Assembly: GCF_025564065.1 (NCBI RefSeq)
Contig: NZ_JAMGZK010000044.1
Span: forward strand, 62,001-126,000
Source of the DNA: Silvania hatchlandensis
GTDB taxonomy: Bacteria; Pseudomonadota; Gammaproteobacteria; Enterobacterales; Enterobacteriaceae
Direction: 5' to 3'
Length of the DNA stretch: 64,000 nt
Position numbers and translations under genes: made by a program. This document shows positions 51,422-62,200 of the stretch, one piece after another; position 1 is the first letter of the stretch; each line of letters starts with the position of its first letter. Below the pieces are notes generated by a model. It saw nothing but the letters and a program-made list of their open reading frames with translations. It was not told the origin of the DNA and did no database searches.

Positions 51422-52621
51422 TTACCGCTCCCTTAATGCCTCTTTGGCCCGGTTAAACGGCTTGATCATATAATCCAGCACCGACTTCTCGCCGGTCTTG
51501 ATATCCACCGTCGCAATCATCCCCGGCACAATCGAAAAATGCCTGCCCGCTTTATTCACCAGATAATCCTGGCCGGTGCGGATAAACACCCGGTAATAGA
51601 ACACTTCCGGCTTAGCCTCGTCCTGAATAGTGTCCGGCGAGATGGTCTCCACCACGCCGTCCAGCCCGCCGTAGATGGCGTAATCGTAGGCGGTGATTTT
51701 CACCAGCGCTTTCTGCTCCGGGTGGATAAAGGCAATGTCGCGCGGGGACAGGCGGGTTTCAATCAGCAGGTGGTCGTCCACCGGCACAATCTCCATCAGC
51801 TCCCCGTTCGGCGGGATGACGCCGCCGATGGTAGTCACCTTGATGTTCTTCACAATCCCGCGCACCGGGGAGGTCACCGTCAGACGGGTTACTGAGTCTT
51901 CACGCCCCTTCAGGATCGCCGAGAGCATGTCCACTTCGGCATTCGATTTGGACAGCGCCTCGCGCGCCTGCACGTAATACTGCGAGCGTAAGTCGGTGAG
52001 GCGCAGTTCAAGGTCGCTTTTCTGCCGCTGCAGGCGCAGGGCTTCTACGTGGCTGGCGGCACCGGTTTTCACCAGCCGCTGGGTGATCCCCAGCTCCGCA
52101 TTCACCAGATCCAGCGCCTGACGCAGTTCGCGCTGGGAGTCCTCAAGCTGCTCACGACGGGATTTATACAACCGGGTTTCGGCGGCGATCAGATCGGTCC
52201 ATTTCGCCAGCGAGGTCGGGAAGGCGAGAGGCTGATCGTTCACTTCGGCATGCAGACGGGCGCTGGAGGCGAGCGAGGCGCGATAGCGGGCCGCGCTTTC
52301 CCCCACGTTCGATTCCGAGCGGGTCGGGTCGAGACGCGCCAGCACCTGCCCGGCGTTGACCTGATCCCCTTCGTGGACTTTCAGCTCGGCGAGGATCCCC
52401 CCGTCGAGCGACTGCAGCACCTGCTCGCGGGAGCTGGGGATCACCTTCCCGGTCCCGGTCGAGACTTCGTCCAGAATGCCGTACCACGCCCACACCCCGG
52501 CGATGATAAACAGCAGCAGGGTGTAGACCACAATCCGTCGCGCACCGCTGTAGCCGGTCTCGGTATCCAGCGAATTGTCCAGGTCGTCCATCGCGGCGGC
52601 ATCATGCTGATTGGTTTTCAT
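51422..52621 (-). CDS. HlyD-family membrane fusion protein (type I secretion)
   Basis: A 399-residue periplasmic adaptor. One N-terminal membrane helix (RIVVYTLLLFIIAGVWAWYG, about 31-50), lipoyl/barrel-type SLDGGILAELKVHEGDQVNAGQVLARLDPT near 90-120, a long alpha-hairpin (about 130-240) and the C-terminal VTSPVRGIVKNIKVTTIGGVIPPNGELMEIVP. It bridges the ABC transporter and the TolC-type channel. The ATG at 52621 is chosen by position; it overlaps the ABC gene by 20 bp. It is the last gene of the adhesin-export operon. Confidence 0.92.
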   Translation of the reverse strand: MKTNQHDAAAMDDLDNSLDTETGYSGARRIVVYTLLLFIIAGVWAWYGILDEVSTGTGKVIPSSREQVLQSLDGGILAELKVHEGDQVNAGQVLARLDPTRSESNVGESAARYRASLASSARLHAEVNDQPLAFPTSLAKWTDLIAAETRLYKSRREQLEDSQRELRQALDLVNAELGITQRLVKTGAASHVEALRLQRQKSDLELRLTDLRSQYYVQAREALSKSNAEVDMLSAILKGREDSVTRLTVTSPVRGIVKNIKVTTIGGVIPPNGELMEIVPVDDHLLIETRLSPRDIAFIHPEQKALVKITAYDYAIYGGLDGVVETISPDTIQDEAKPEVFYYRVFIRTGQDYLVNKAGRHFSIVPGMIATVDIKTGEKSVLDYMIKPFNRAKEALRER

Positions 52622-54791
52622 TTTTCCACTCCCGTCCATTCGCCTGCTGTTGCGCCATCCGGCTGTTGTTCAGCGCCTGCGCCTTCGGCGCATCCATCAC
52701 CAGCATCCCCTCTTTCAGCACCACCACCCGTTCGACCAGCTCCAGCATCGGCACCCGGTGGGTGGCGACAATCAGCGTCCGGTTGCCCAGCCACTGGCCG
52801 AGACGCTGGATAAATTCGCGCTCGGTGTGTTCATCCAGTGAGGCGGTGGGTTCATCCAGCAGGACGATATTCGGATCGCGCAGGAACATGCGTGCCAGCA
52901 AAATCGACTGGCGCTGGCCGCCGGAGAGTCCGACGCCGTTCTCCATGATCGGGTGATCCAGCCCCTTCGCCAGCTTCTGCACAAAACTCGCCGCGCCGCA
53001 CATTTCCAGCACGGCAAAGATTTCCTCGTCGGTGGCGCGCGGCATCCCGAGGGTGATGTTCTCGCGCAGGGTGCCGTAAAACAGCCGCGCGTTCTGGCTC
53101 ATCAGGCCCACGTTGCGGCGCACGTCCGCCATGTCGAGATGCGGCAGGCTCAGGCCGTCGAGACGCAGTTCGCCTCCGGTCAGATCCATCCCGCCCACCA
53201 TCGCCTGCAGCAGGGTCGATTTGCCCGCGCCGTTGCGGCCCAGCAGGGCGACACGCTCGCCGGGCTTGATCTCCAGCCGGTTGATGCGCAGGGCCGGGTT
53301 CTGCACGTCGCCCGCGTAGGCAAACTGCGCCTGCTCAAACAGATAGTGGCCGCGCAGCACGTCCCGGCGGATCGGCGTCTCTTCCCGCTGGTTCTCGGTC
53401 GGGAGCTGCATAATGTTGTCCAGCCCCTCTTTGGCGGCCTTCACCTGCTGCCAGCGCGCCAGCACGCCGCAGAGGGTCGCCATCGGGGCGATCATCCTTG
53501 AGGCCAGCATCGAGGCGGCCACCACCGCACCGGTGGTCATCTCGCCTTCGATCACCATCGGCGCACCCACCACGATCACCGCGGCGTACACCAGGCTCTG
53601 AATAGTCATCCCCCAGCTGATTAAGCCCTGGGTCAGCTCGCGGGTCTTCAGGCCCGACTCGGCGGTGATCTGAATGTAGCTGTTCCACTGCTGCAGAAAA
53701 CGGTTCTCCGCCTGCATCAGCTTAATGTCCTCCAGCCCCTGCACGCTCTCGACCAGCACCGCGTTGCGCAGGGTTGATTCATGGGCTGACTGCTTCGCCA
53801 GCACCGCCAGCTTTTTCTGCAGCAGCAGGCCCGGCAGCACCATCAGCACCGCAGCCACCGGGGCGATCCACGCCAGTGACGGGGCAATGATCGCCAGCAC
53901 CACCACGAACAGGAAGAAGAAGGGCAGGTCGACGATGGTGGAGATGGTGGACGAGGTGACCATCTCGCGGATCTGCTCCAGCTCGCGCAGCTGGGAAATA
54001 AAGCTGCCGGTGGAGCGCGGCACCGCGCTGTTGCGCAGACGCAGGGCATGGCCGAAGACCCTGTCCGAGACGCGCAGGTCGGCGCGTTTACCCAGCAAAT
54101 CCATAATATGGCAGCGGGCGAGGCGCAGGATAAAGCCAAACAGGGTGGCGATCAGCACGCCAATGGTCAGCACGTACAGCGTAGGGTAGGACTGGGCGGG
54201 GATCACCCGGTCATACACCTGCATCGAGAACAGAATCCCGGCCAGCGACAGCAGGTTGATGAACAGCGCCGCCAGCATCACCCAGCCGTACGGGCGCAGA
54301 TCGCGCATCACCAGCCGGTACAGCCAGTCCGGGCGGTATTTGGAAATATAGGCATCAACGCGGCTGTCTTTCAGCGCCGCCAGCGGGCGCAGGGCCACCA
54401 CCTGATGAATGGCGGGCAGCAGCCCCGCCAGCGAGATGCGGTTGGTCTGGGCCTTGTCGTCAAAGAAGCAGACGTCGAGGGTGTCTTCCCCGTCGAAGTG
54501 CTCAATTACCCCGATTTTGCCGTCGTTAAGTTCCACCACCACCGGCAGCCGCCAGCTGTTGATCGCCTCCTGGCCGTTGTTCAGCACCCTGAACGACAGT
54601 CCGGCATCGCGGGCCAGCCCGGTCAGCGCCGGGATTTTGGTTTTGCCCTGCAGCCAGGGGGCGCTGGCGACCAGCGCCCCGGGGGAGCAGGCCACACGGT
54701 AACGGGTGGCGACATAGCCAAACGCCTGGGCCCAGTGCTCCAGCGCCTCTTGCGTCAGTGCGTCCTCCTGCAGGATATCGTCTCGCATCAT
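52602..54791 (-). CDS. Type I secretion ABC transporter (LapB/BapC-like)
   Basis: A 729-residue inner-membrane ABC exporter: N-terminal C39-like domain without catalytic Cys (about 15-145), a six-helix membrane domain (about 165-440) and a C-terminal ATPase with Walker A LLGRNGAGKSTL near 520, signature GLSGGQRQ near 630 and Walker B PNIVLLDEPTASLDEH. The degenerate peptidase domain is typical of transporters for large adhesins. Tandem ATGs at 54791/54788 overlap the TolC stop. With its neighbours it exports the giant adhesin. Confidence 0.93.
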   Translation of the reverse strand: MMRDDILQEDALTQEALEHWAQAFGYVATRYRVACSPGALVASAPWLQGKTKIPALTGLARDAGLSFRVLNNGQEAINSWRLPVVVELNDGKIGVIEHFDGEDTLDVCFFDDKAQTNRISLAGLLPAIHQVVALRPLAALKDSRVDAYISKYRPDWLYRLVMRDLRPYGWVMLAALFINLLSLAGILFSMQVYDRVIPAQSYPTLYVLTIGVLIATLFGFILRLARCHIMDLLGKRADLRVSDRVFGHALRLRNSAVPRSTGSFISQLRELEQIREMVTSSTISTIVDLPFFFLFVVVLAIIAPSLAWIAPVAAVLMVLPGLLLQKKLAVLAKQSAHESTLRNAVLVESVQGLEDIKLMQAENRFLQQWNSYIQITAESGLKTRELTQGLISWGMTIQSLVYAAVIVVGAPMVIEGEMTTGAVVAASMLASRMIAPMATLCGVLARWQQVKAAKEGLDNIMQLPTENQREETPIRRDVLRGHYLFEQAQFAYAGDVQNPALRINRLEIKPGERVALLGRNGAGKSTLLQAMVGGMDLTGGELRLDGLSLPHLDMADVRRNVGLMSQNARLFYGTLRENITLGMPRATDEEIFAVLEMCGAASFVQKLAKGLDHPIMENGVGLSGGQRQSILLARMFLRDPNIVLLDEPTASLDEHTEREFIQRLGQWLGNRTLIVATHRVPMLELVERVVVLKEGMLVMDAPKAQALNNSRMAQQQANGREWKNENQSA

Positions 54792-56188
54792 GGCTGGATC
54801 TCCACGGACTGAATGGTGCGGTTCTCAAGGTCGAAAGCGTTACGCAGGCGGCCGGTGTTATACAGGCAGTTAAGCTGGAGCTGGTGCAGCTGTCCGGCGG
54901 TTTGCCACTGGGTAAAACGGGTCTGGAAGACCTCCTGCTCGGCGTTCAGCACGTCCAGCAGAGGGCGGGAACCGAGATCGAGATACTGCTGCTGATAGAG
55001 TTCCCGGGTGCGCTGGCTCAGCGTCTCCTGGCGGGACTGGATCTGCAGGGTGCTCATCAGGCTCATCACCTGGCTGCGGGACTCGAGCAGCTTCTGGCGC
55101 ACGTCGAGCCGGGTGCGCTGAATGTTGGACTGGGCCGCCTCCACCGCGTGTCCGGCGGCGTTGCGCCGGGCGCTCAGGCCGCCGCCCTGGTAAATGGGCA
55201 TCTGCACGTTCACCCCCACCGAGTACTGGGTTTTATCCAGCGTGTCGTGCCCGGCGTAGCGATTGTTCATGTAGTGGCGCACCTCTGGATCCAGCGAGAC
55301 GGTCGGGGTCATCTGGGCGTTGGCGTAATCGAGGTTGGCCTGCGCGACACCCGCCTGCGCCCAGGAGGCTAACACCGCCGGCACCAGCCGATCGTCCGGT
55401 TCGCCCACCTCGCAGCTGCGGGCCAGTTTCTCCGGGAAGGCGTTGCTGACGTCATTCAGGTTGCTCCAGCCGAGGTTGCTCATCAGCGTGGCGCGGGCGC
55501 TGTCGAGGCTCGCCCGATACTGCATCAGCTGCGAGCGCGCCCCTTCGATACGGGCGTCGGTCTGCACCACGTCGGAAAGCGAGGTGGCCCCTTCATCGTT
55601 GCGCTGGCGGGTCAGGGTGCCGATTTTACTTAACGCCGCCAGCTGTTCTTCGGCGGTATCGACCATCTGCTGCCCTGTCTGCACCTGCACCATTGCGGTG
55701 GCGGTATCCAGCGCAATGGTGTCGATACTCACCAGCACGTTGGCCTGCTGCTGGGCCACGCCGGCGTTTTCGGCGCGCACCTGGCTTGCCACCTTGCCAA
55801 AGTCATACAGCATCTGCGACAGAGAGAGCACCACCGAGGGGGTAAAGCCGGTATCACTGGAGGAGTTGCTGTAGCGGTTGTCTATTCCGGCGCTGATCTG
55901 CGGATAGTATTTTGATTTGGCGACGTCGACCTGTTGGATCTGTTCGTAGAGTTTTCCCACCGCTTCGCGAATGGTCGGGTGCCAGTTAACGGCACGGGTG
56001 ACGGCATCGCTCAGGGTCAGGGTGCCGGGCGCGGCCTGGTTTGTCGGCAGGGCGACGCGTCCGTTCAAAGAGGGGAGTTCCTGGTCTTCGCTCAGTTGAC
56101 CAAAGTTAATTACCGCGGGTGAATCTGCGGCCAGAACCTGCATGGAAAACAGGCAGCACCCAAGCCACCAGCAAGGCACTTTATTCAT
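54788..56188 (-). CDS. TolC-family outer-membrane channel (type I secretion)
   Basis: A 466-residue TolC-family protein with a signal peptide (MNKVPCWWLGCCLFSMQVLA). The two repeat halves show TLSDAVTRAVNWHPTIREAVGKLYEQIQQVDVAKSKYYP and VGVNVQMPIYQGGGLSARRNAAGHAVEAAQ with long helices between, and the late EQEVFQTRFTQWQTAGQLHQLQLNCLYNTG. It forms the outer-membrane duct of the adhesin secretion system. It lies 76 bp after the adhesin gene, with a GC-rich hairpin between. Confidence 0.93.
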   Translation of the reverse strand: MNKVPCWWLGCCLFSMQVLAADSPAVINFGQLSEDQELPSLNGRVALPTNQAAPGTLTLSDAVTRAVNWHPTIREAVGKLYEQIQQVDVAKSKYYPQISAGIDNRYSNSSSDTGFTPSVVLSLSQMLYDFGKVASQVRAENAGVAQQQANVLVSIDTIALDTATAMVQVQTGQQMVDTAEEQLAALSKIGTLTRQRNDEGATSLSDVVQTDARIEGARSQLMQYRASLDSARATLMSNLGWSNLNDVSNAFPEKLARSCEVGEPDDRLVPAVLASWAQAGVAQANLDYANAQMTPTVSLDPEVRHYMNNRYAGHDTLDKTQYSVGVNVQMPIYQGGGLSARRNAAGHAVEAAQSNIQRTRLDVRQKLLESRSQVMSLMSTLQIQSRQETLSQRTRELYQQQYLDLGSRPLLDVLNAEQEVFQTRFTQWQTAGQLHQLQLNCLYNTGRLRNAFDLENRTIQSVEIQP

Positions 56189-56226
56189 AGATTATCCCTA
56201 ACAAAACGTAACAACTTTATAATGTT

Positions 56227-56254
56227 AAGCCCGGGCGACGTGCGCCCGGGGCTT
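56227..56254 (-). terminator. GC-rich hairpin after the adhesin gene
   Basis: AAGCCCCGGGCGCACGTCGCCCGGGCTT (minus strand) forms a strong stem of about 11-12 bp, 10 bp after the adhesin stop. The following AACATTATAAAG is only a weak tail, so it is likely an attenuator that lowers expression of the transporter genes relative to the adhesin. Confidence 0.6.
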
Positions 56255-56264
56255 ATTATGGGCA

Positions 56265-59200
56265 TTAGCTGGTAATAATATGATTCTGGTTGACCAGTTC
56301 GTCGTAGGTGGTCTGAACGCCATCCAATGTGACAAGTGTAGTATTGGTGTAAGTATTTGCTACACCGTCTCGGTCGATAGCGATCACGGTATTGCCATTA
56401 GTGTTGGTGACGTGCAGATAGTTACCCAGCGTAGCGGCTTGTCCGTTCCAGCCCACCAGCAGATCGCTGATGTCAATCTTGTCTCCTTGTGTGAGTGAGA
56501 AGTTGGTCCAGTGGTCGTTGCCGCCGTTACCCGCCGTCCCGTTGCCTGCCGTGTTGTTGAGCACCTCGTAAATCAGGGTATCGCCATAGGCGCTGCCGGT
56601 GAAGGTATCGCTGTGCTCGGTACTGGTGATTTTCGGCGCCATGTTGATGGTCAGCGTGGCGGTATCGGTCTGGCCGTTATCTCCCGTCAGTTTGTAGGTG
56701 AAGGTCTCTTTGCTGGTCATTGAGGCCAGTGAAACGCCGCTGTTCAGGGTGTAGGTGTAGGCCCCGTCAACACCGATTTTCAGCGTGCCGTAATGCCCCT
56801 GAATGGTCGCCGTGGCGTTGGCGGTGGTATACGGATCCAGGGTGGTGACGGTGTTGTCGAAGCCGGTGATGCTCAGGCGGCTGTCGACCGAATGCAGCTG
56901 GTCCGCGACCCCCTGCGAGTCAGTGCCGTCGTAGATATTGCCCGCGACGGTGTGCCCGGCGGTGGTGAGCTCATTGTTGAGGTACAGGGTCGTACCGGTA
57001 ATGTAAGGGGTGATGGTGATCGCGCCTAACCCCAGCGGCCCCATGGAGCCGGTAAAGCTCAGGGTGTAGGTCCCGGCATCGAGATCCAGCCCGGTCAAGT
57101 TAACGGAACCCGCAGAGCCCAGCAGCAGGTTGCCAGGGAAGACGCCGGACCGGGTCACGCCGGGTCCCGTGATGGTCCAGTTCACGCTCAGGCCACCCAG
57201 CGCCAGCACTGAGGTGATATTGAAGTGGAGTACGACGTCGTGCAGCGCCGTGTTGGCTCCTACCACAAATTCGCCGCTGGCTCGGGCCGAGGTGGTCGAG
57301 GCCAGCAGGGCGGCATTCCACGTCACCGTACCCACTGACGTATCGCTATAAGGTGCCACCTGCGGCGTGACATCCACGCTCATCGCCTGGCTGATGTCGT
57401 TGACCGCATCCAGCGCCTGCGGCGTTGGGGTGATGTTGAGCGAGGCGGTGTCCTTATCCCCGTTCGGCGCGGTTACGGTATAGATAAAGCTGTCCGGGGT
57501 GCTGACATGGTCGGCACCGACGCCCGCCCGCAGGGTATAGGTGTATTCCCCCTGGGCGTTAATCAGCAGCGTACCGTACAGTCCGTCGATGCGGGTGTTG
57601 CCGGTAGCCGCCACGTCCACGCCGTTCACCTGGGTGACCAGCGTGCCGGCTGGCACGATGTCATCGGTCAGCACGTTGCCGTCGGTCGCCGCCGTGGTGC
57701 TGGAGACGGTATAGACATGGTCCTCCAGTACGTTGAGCGTGTAACCGGTCAGGGCGGTGATCCCCGAAACCGTGTTCAGCAGGAACATGTAGTCCCCCGC
57801 CGCCAGGGTCAGGGTCAGCTTGCCTGACGTGCCGCCCAGCAGCGGTGCACGCAGCCAGCCTGCCTCGGTGCGCATCCGCTCGTAGCTCTGGGTCGCCGGG
57901 TTGAACTTGTAGATATACAGGTCAAACACCGATGCCAGCGCCACGCCGCCGACGGTGGACTGGATGGTCATGGTGCGGGTGGTGCCTTCCGCCACGCTGT
58001 ACTTCATGGTCTCGCTGCGATCGTCCAGCAGGTTGAGGTTCAGCACGTTGCCCAGATTCACCGCCACCACGCTAAAGCCGCTCTGGCTCGAGGTGCCGTT
58101 GTCGATGGCCTGCACGGTGGTGTTGAAGGTCAGGGCGTCGGTGTCGTCAATCGCCGTGACGCTGTTGGTCACCGTGTTCGCCCCCAGCGAAATCACCAGC
58201 CGCGCGCTGTCCGAGGCATTGCCGCCCGCAATGTTGTAGGTGAAGGTTTCGGTCCGGCCCAGCACCGAGGCGCTGGTGTTGGTCAGGGTGTAGGTGTAGC
58301 TCCCGTCAGCGTGCAGATTCAGGGTGCCGTACAGCCCGTTGATGGTGGTGCCCGCCGGGCCCTGTACCACGTTCACCGTCACGTTGTTGGCGTTGGTGAT
58401 GCTGGTGACCAGGGTGCCGTTAGGCGCACTGTCGCTGCCGCTGGTCGGGTCGGTGTCGGTGATGACGTTGCCCTGTTTCACCAGCGCCCCGGTGAGGACG
58501 CCCGCGGTGGTCTGGGTGACGTCCACGTCGAGGCTGGTGTACGACCCGGTCGCCAGCAGGTTGCTGTTGTAACTCAGCACCCGATACTGCCCGCCTGGCA
58601 CACCAGACAGGTTCAGCGTCACGCCGCTGGCCCCCAGCGTCAGCAGATTGGCAAACTGCGGCAGACCGGTATCCACTTCGGTGGTCCAGGTGGTGCCGTT
58701 CCAGCGCTGAACTATCACCTCCAGAGTGTTGAGCAGTGACAGCACAATCCCCGTTGCGCTGGCGTTGATCTGCATATCGGCGCTGCCGCCGTCCGGCACG
58801 CTGAAGGTGACCTGGGCGGAGTTATCCCCCAGCAGCGACAGCACGTTCCCCACGCCGCCGACCAGCTGGACGCCAAAGTCGCTGTACTGGGCGGTGCTGG
58901 TGGTGGCGGTGGTGGTCAGCGCCAGCTCCACCACATTATCGCTGGCAGACAGCGGCAGATTCGGAGCCACTATCGTTCCCGGCGCGGAGGTGTTACCCGC
59001 CGCATCGGTGGCCGACACCCGCACCCGCTCCCCTTCAGACTGCTTGTCGAGGAAGGTGTAGCTCCAGCCCCCCTGGGCGTTGGCGGTGGTGGTGACCACG
59101 CTGTTATCGCTCAGCAGCAGGGTGACGGTGCTGTTGGCTTCGGCGGTGCCGCTCAGGACACTGCCGTCGGCGTTAAAGGTTCCGACCGGCGTGCCCGGCG

Positions 59201-62200
59201 CCACGGTATCGACAATCACCGTGCTGAGCGGGACTGGCGTACTGGTGCCGACCGCATTGCCCGCGGTGGCGGTAAAGGCGTGCGGGCCGTTCGCCAGCGG
59301 CGTGGTCGGCGTATAAGTCCAGACCCCGGCGCTGTTGGTGGTGACGGTCGCCAGCAGGGTGGTGTTGTCATACAGGGTGATGGTGGAGAACGGCTGCGCG
59401 GTCCCGGTCAGGGTTGGCGTGGTGTCATCCGTGCTCTGCCCGCTGGTCAGCAGGCCAATGATGCTGCCGACGTTATCGCTGACGCTGGTGATCACCGGTG
59501 GGGTTGGCACCAGCGAGTACGGCATCGGCAGATCCACCGTCAGGCCAACGTTACCGGCTTTGTCGGTGGCATACACGTGCAGCAGCTCCGCGTTCACCTG
59601 CGGGGTGGAAAGGGTGATGCTGAAGCGTCCGCTGCCGTCTGCCGCGCCGCTGCCCAGCACGGTCACGCCGTCGGTGCCCAGAATGGTCACCGTGCTGCCC
59701 GCTTCGGCAGTGCCGTTGACCTGGCCGCCGCTGTTCAGCACCGTGAAGCCGCCCGGGGTCCCTGGGGCGATGGTGTCCACGGTAATGCTGGTGATTGGCG
59801 ACGCCGGACCGGTGTTGCCCGCCGCATCGGTGGCGGTGGCGGTGAAGTTATGCACCCCGTCACTCAGCGCGATGGTGGTCTGCGGCAGAGTCCACTGGCC
59901 GGTTGGGCCTGCAGTGACCTGGCCGACCAGATTCGCGCCGTCGTAAATGCGCACTACCGCGTTAGCTTCGGCGGTGCCGTTGAGGGTTGGACGGGTGTCG
60001 TTGGTTGGGTTGCCGTTAATCACCGGGCCGGTAATTGAGCCGACGTCATCGACGATTGAAGTGATCACCGGAGCCGCTGGCGGTGTGGCATCGACGTTAA
60101 TGGTAAAGCCGCTGGTCGCGCCGCTGACGTTGCCCACCGCGTCGGTGGCCGTCACCGTCAGGGTATGCAGCCCGTTGTCCAGCGCGGTGGTTGGGGTAAA
60201 GGTCCAGCTGTTATTGGCCGCCACCAGCGCGGTGCCCAGCAGGGTCGCGCCGTCGTAAATGCTCACCGTCGACCCCGCTTCCGCCGTGCCGTTGAGGGTC
60301 GGACGGGCATCGTTGGTCAACTGGCCGTTGGTAAGCTGCACCAGGGTACCTACATCATCGGTGACTGTGGCAAGCACCGGCACCGCTGGCGGCAGGGTAT
60401 CTACCGTCAGGGTGAACGGCACGGACGGATCGCTGGCGTTGCCCGCCGCATCCGTCGCCACGGCGGTGAGGCTGTGCGAGGCATTACTTAGCGGGGTCGT
60501 CAGAGCGATCGACCAGGCGCCGCTGTCGTTCGCCGTGGCGGTGCCCAGCAGGGTGGTGCCTTCGAAGATCTGCACCGTCGCGTTTGGCTCACTTGTGCCC
60601 GTGAACACCGGCAGGGCGTCGTTGGTGCTCTGGCCAGTCGTCAGCGGTCCGGTAATGGTGCCTACGTCATCAAAGGCGAGGGCGATGGTTGGGGCGAGCG
60701 GTTTCAGGGTGTCGACAATCAGGGTGAAGCCCGCAGAGGCCTCGCTGAGGTTGCCCGCCGCATCACGGGTGCTGGCGGTAAAGGTATGGCTGCCGTTCGC
60801 CAGCGCCGTGCCCGGCACAAAGGTCCAGTCGCCTGAGCCGTTGGCCAGTACGGTGCCTGCCACCGCGCCGTTGTCGTAAATCACCACCGTGGCACCGGCA
60901 TCCGCCTTACCGGACAAGCCCGGCGTGGCGTCGTCGGTGACCTGGCCGGAGACGGTGATCGTGGTCTGAATCGGGCCCACGTTATCGGCGGCCGACACAA
61001 TTGTCGGCGCGGCTGGGGCGACGGTGTCGACCGTCAGAGTAAAGGTCCCGCCCGTCGGACCGGTATTGCCTGCGGTGTCGGTGGCGTTAAAGGTAAGGGT
61101 GCGCAGGCCGTCGGCCAGCGGATCGGTTGGGGTGAAGGTCCAGCTCCCGGCGGCATTCACCACCGCGCTGCCAATCTCTGTGCCGTCGTTGAAGATGCGC
61201 ACCGTGGCCCCCACTTCACCGCTGCCGGTGAAGGTCGGACGGGCGTCGTTGGTCACATCCCCGCTGGCCAGCGTCCCGGTAAGGGTGCCCACATCGTCGA
61301 CCACGGTGAGGACGGTCGGCGTCAACGGTGCCACGGTATCGACAATAATCGGGAAGGCCGGAGAGGTGCCCGACAGGTTGCCTGCCGCGTCGGTGGCGCT
61401 GACGCGCAGATCGTGCGCCCCTTCGGCCAGGTTAACGGTTGGAGTAAAGCTCCAGCTCCCGGTTTCACCGACCACCACCGTGCCGATCTCGTTGCCGTTA
61501 TCCAGAATATGGATGGTCGAGCCCGCTACGCCGGTCCCGGTCAGTTCCGGACGGGCATCGTTGGTGATCTGCCCGCTGACCAGCAATCCGGTGCTGCCCG
61601 CGACGTCGTCGTTGATGCTGACAATCACCGGAGTGGCTGGCGGGGTCATGTCCACTGTCAGGCTGTAGGCGCCGGAGGCTGGGCTAACGTTGCCCGCCGG
61701 GTCGGTGGCGATGGCGGTGAAGGTGTGAGTGCCTTCCGCCAGCACCACGGTTGGGGTAAAGCTCCAGGCCCCGGTTCCACTGGCGGTCACGGTGCCCAGC
61801 AGTTTTGTGCCTTCATAGATGGCCACGCTGCTGTTGGCTTCGGCGGTGCCGGACAGGGTCGGGGTGTTGTCATTGGTGCTACCGCCGCTGGTAACGTTGC
61901 CGGTGACCGGCCCGACGTTATCGTCCGCGCCGGTAATGACCGGTGCCAGAGAGACGGTATCCACCACCAGCGAGAACGACGGCGAGCGCAGGCTCTCGTT
62001 CCCGGCCGGATCGGTGGCGCTGAGGGTCAGGGTGTAGGTGCCATCGGTCAGCGGCTGGGTTGGGGTATAGCTCCAGGCCCCGGTAGTGCCCACCGGAACG
62101 CTGGCGAGCAGGGTGTCACCGGAGTAGATGTTGATCGTATCCCCCGGCGTGGCCGTGCCGTTCAGGGTTGGCAGCGGGTCGTTGGTCGGTGTACCGCTGG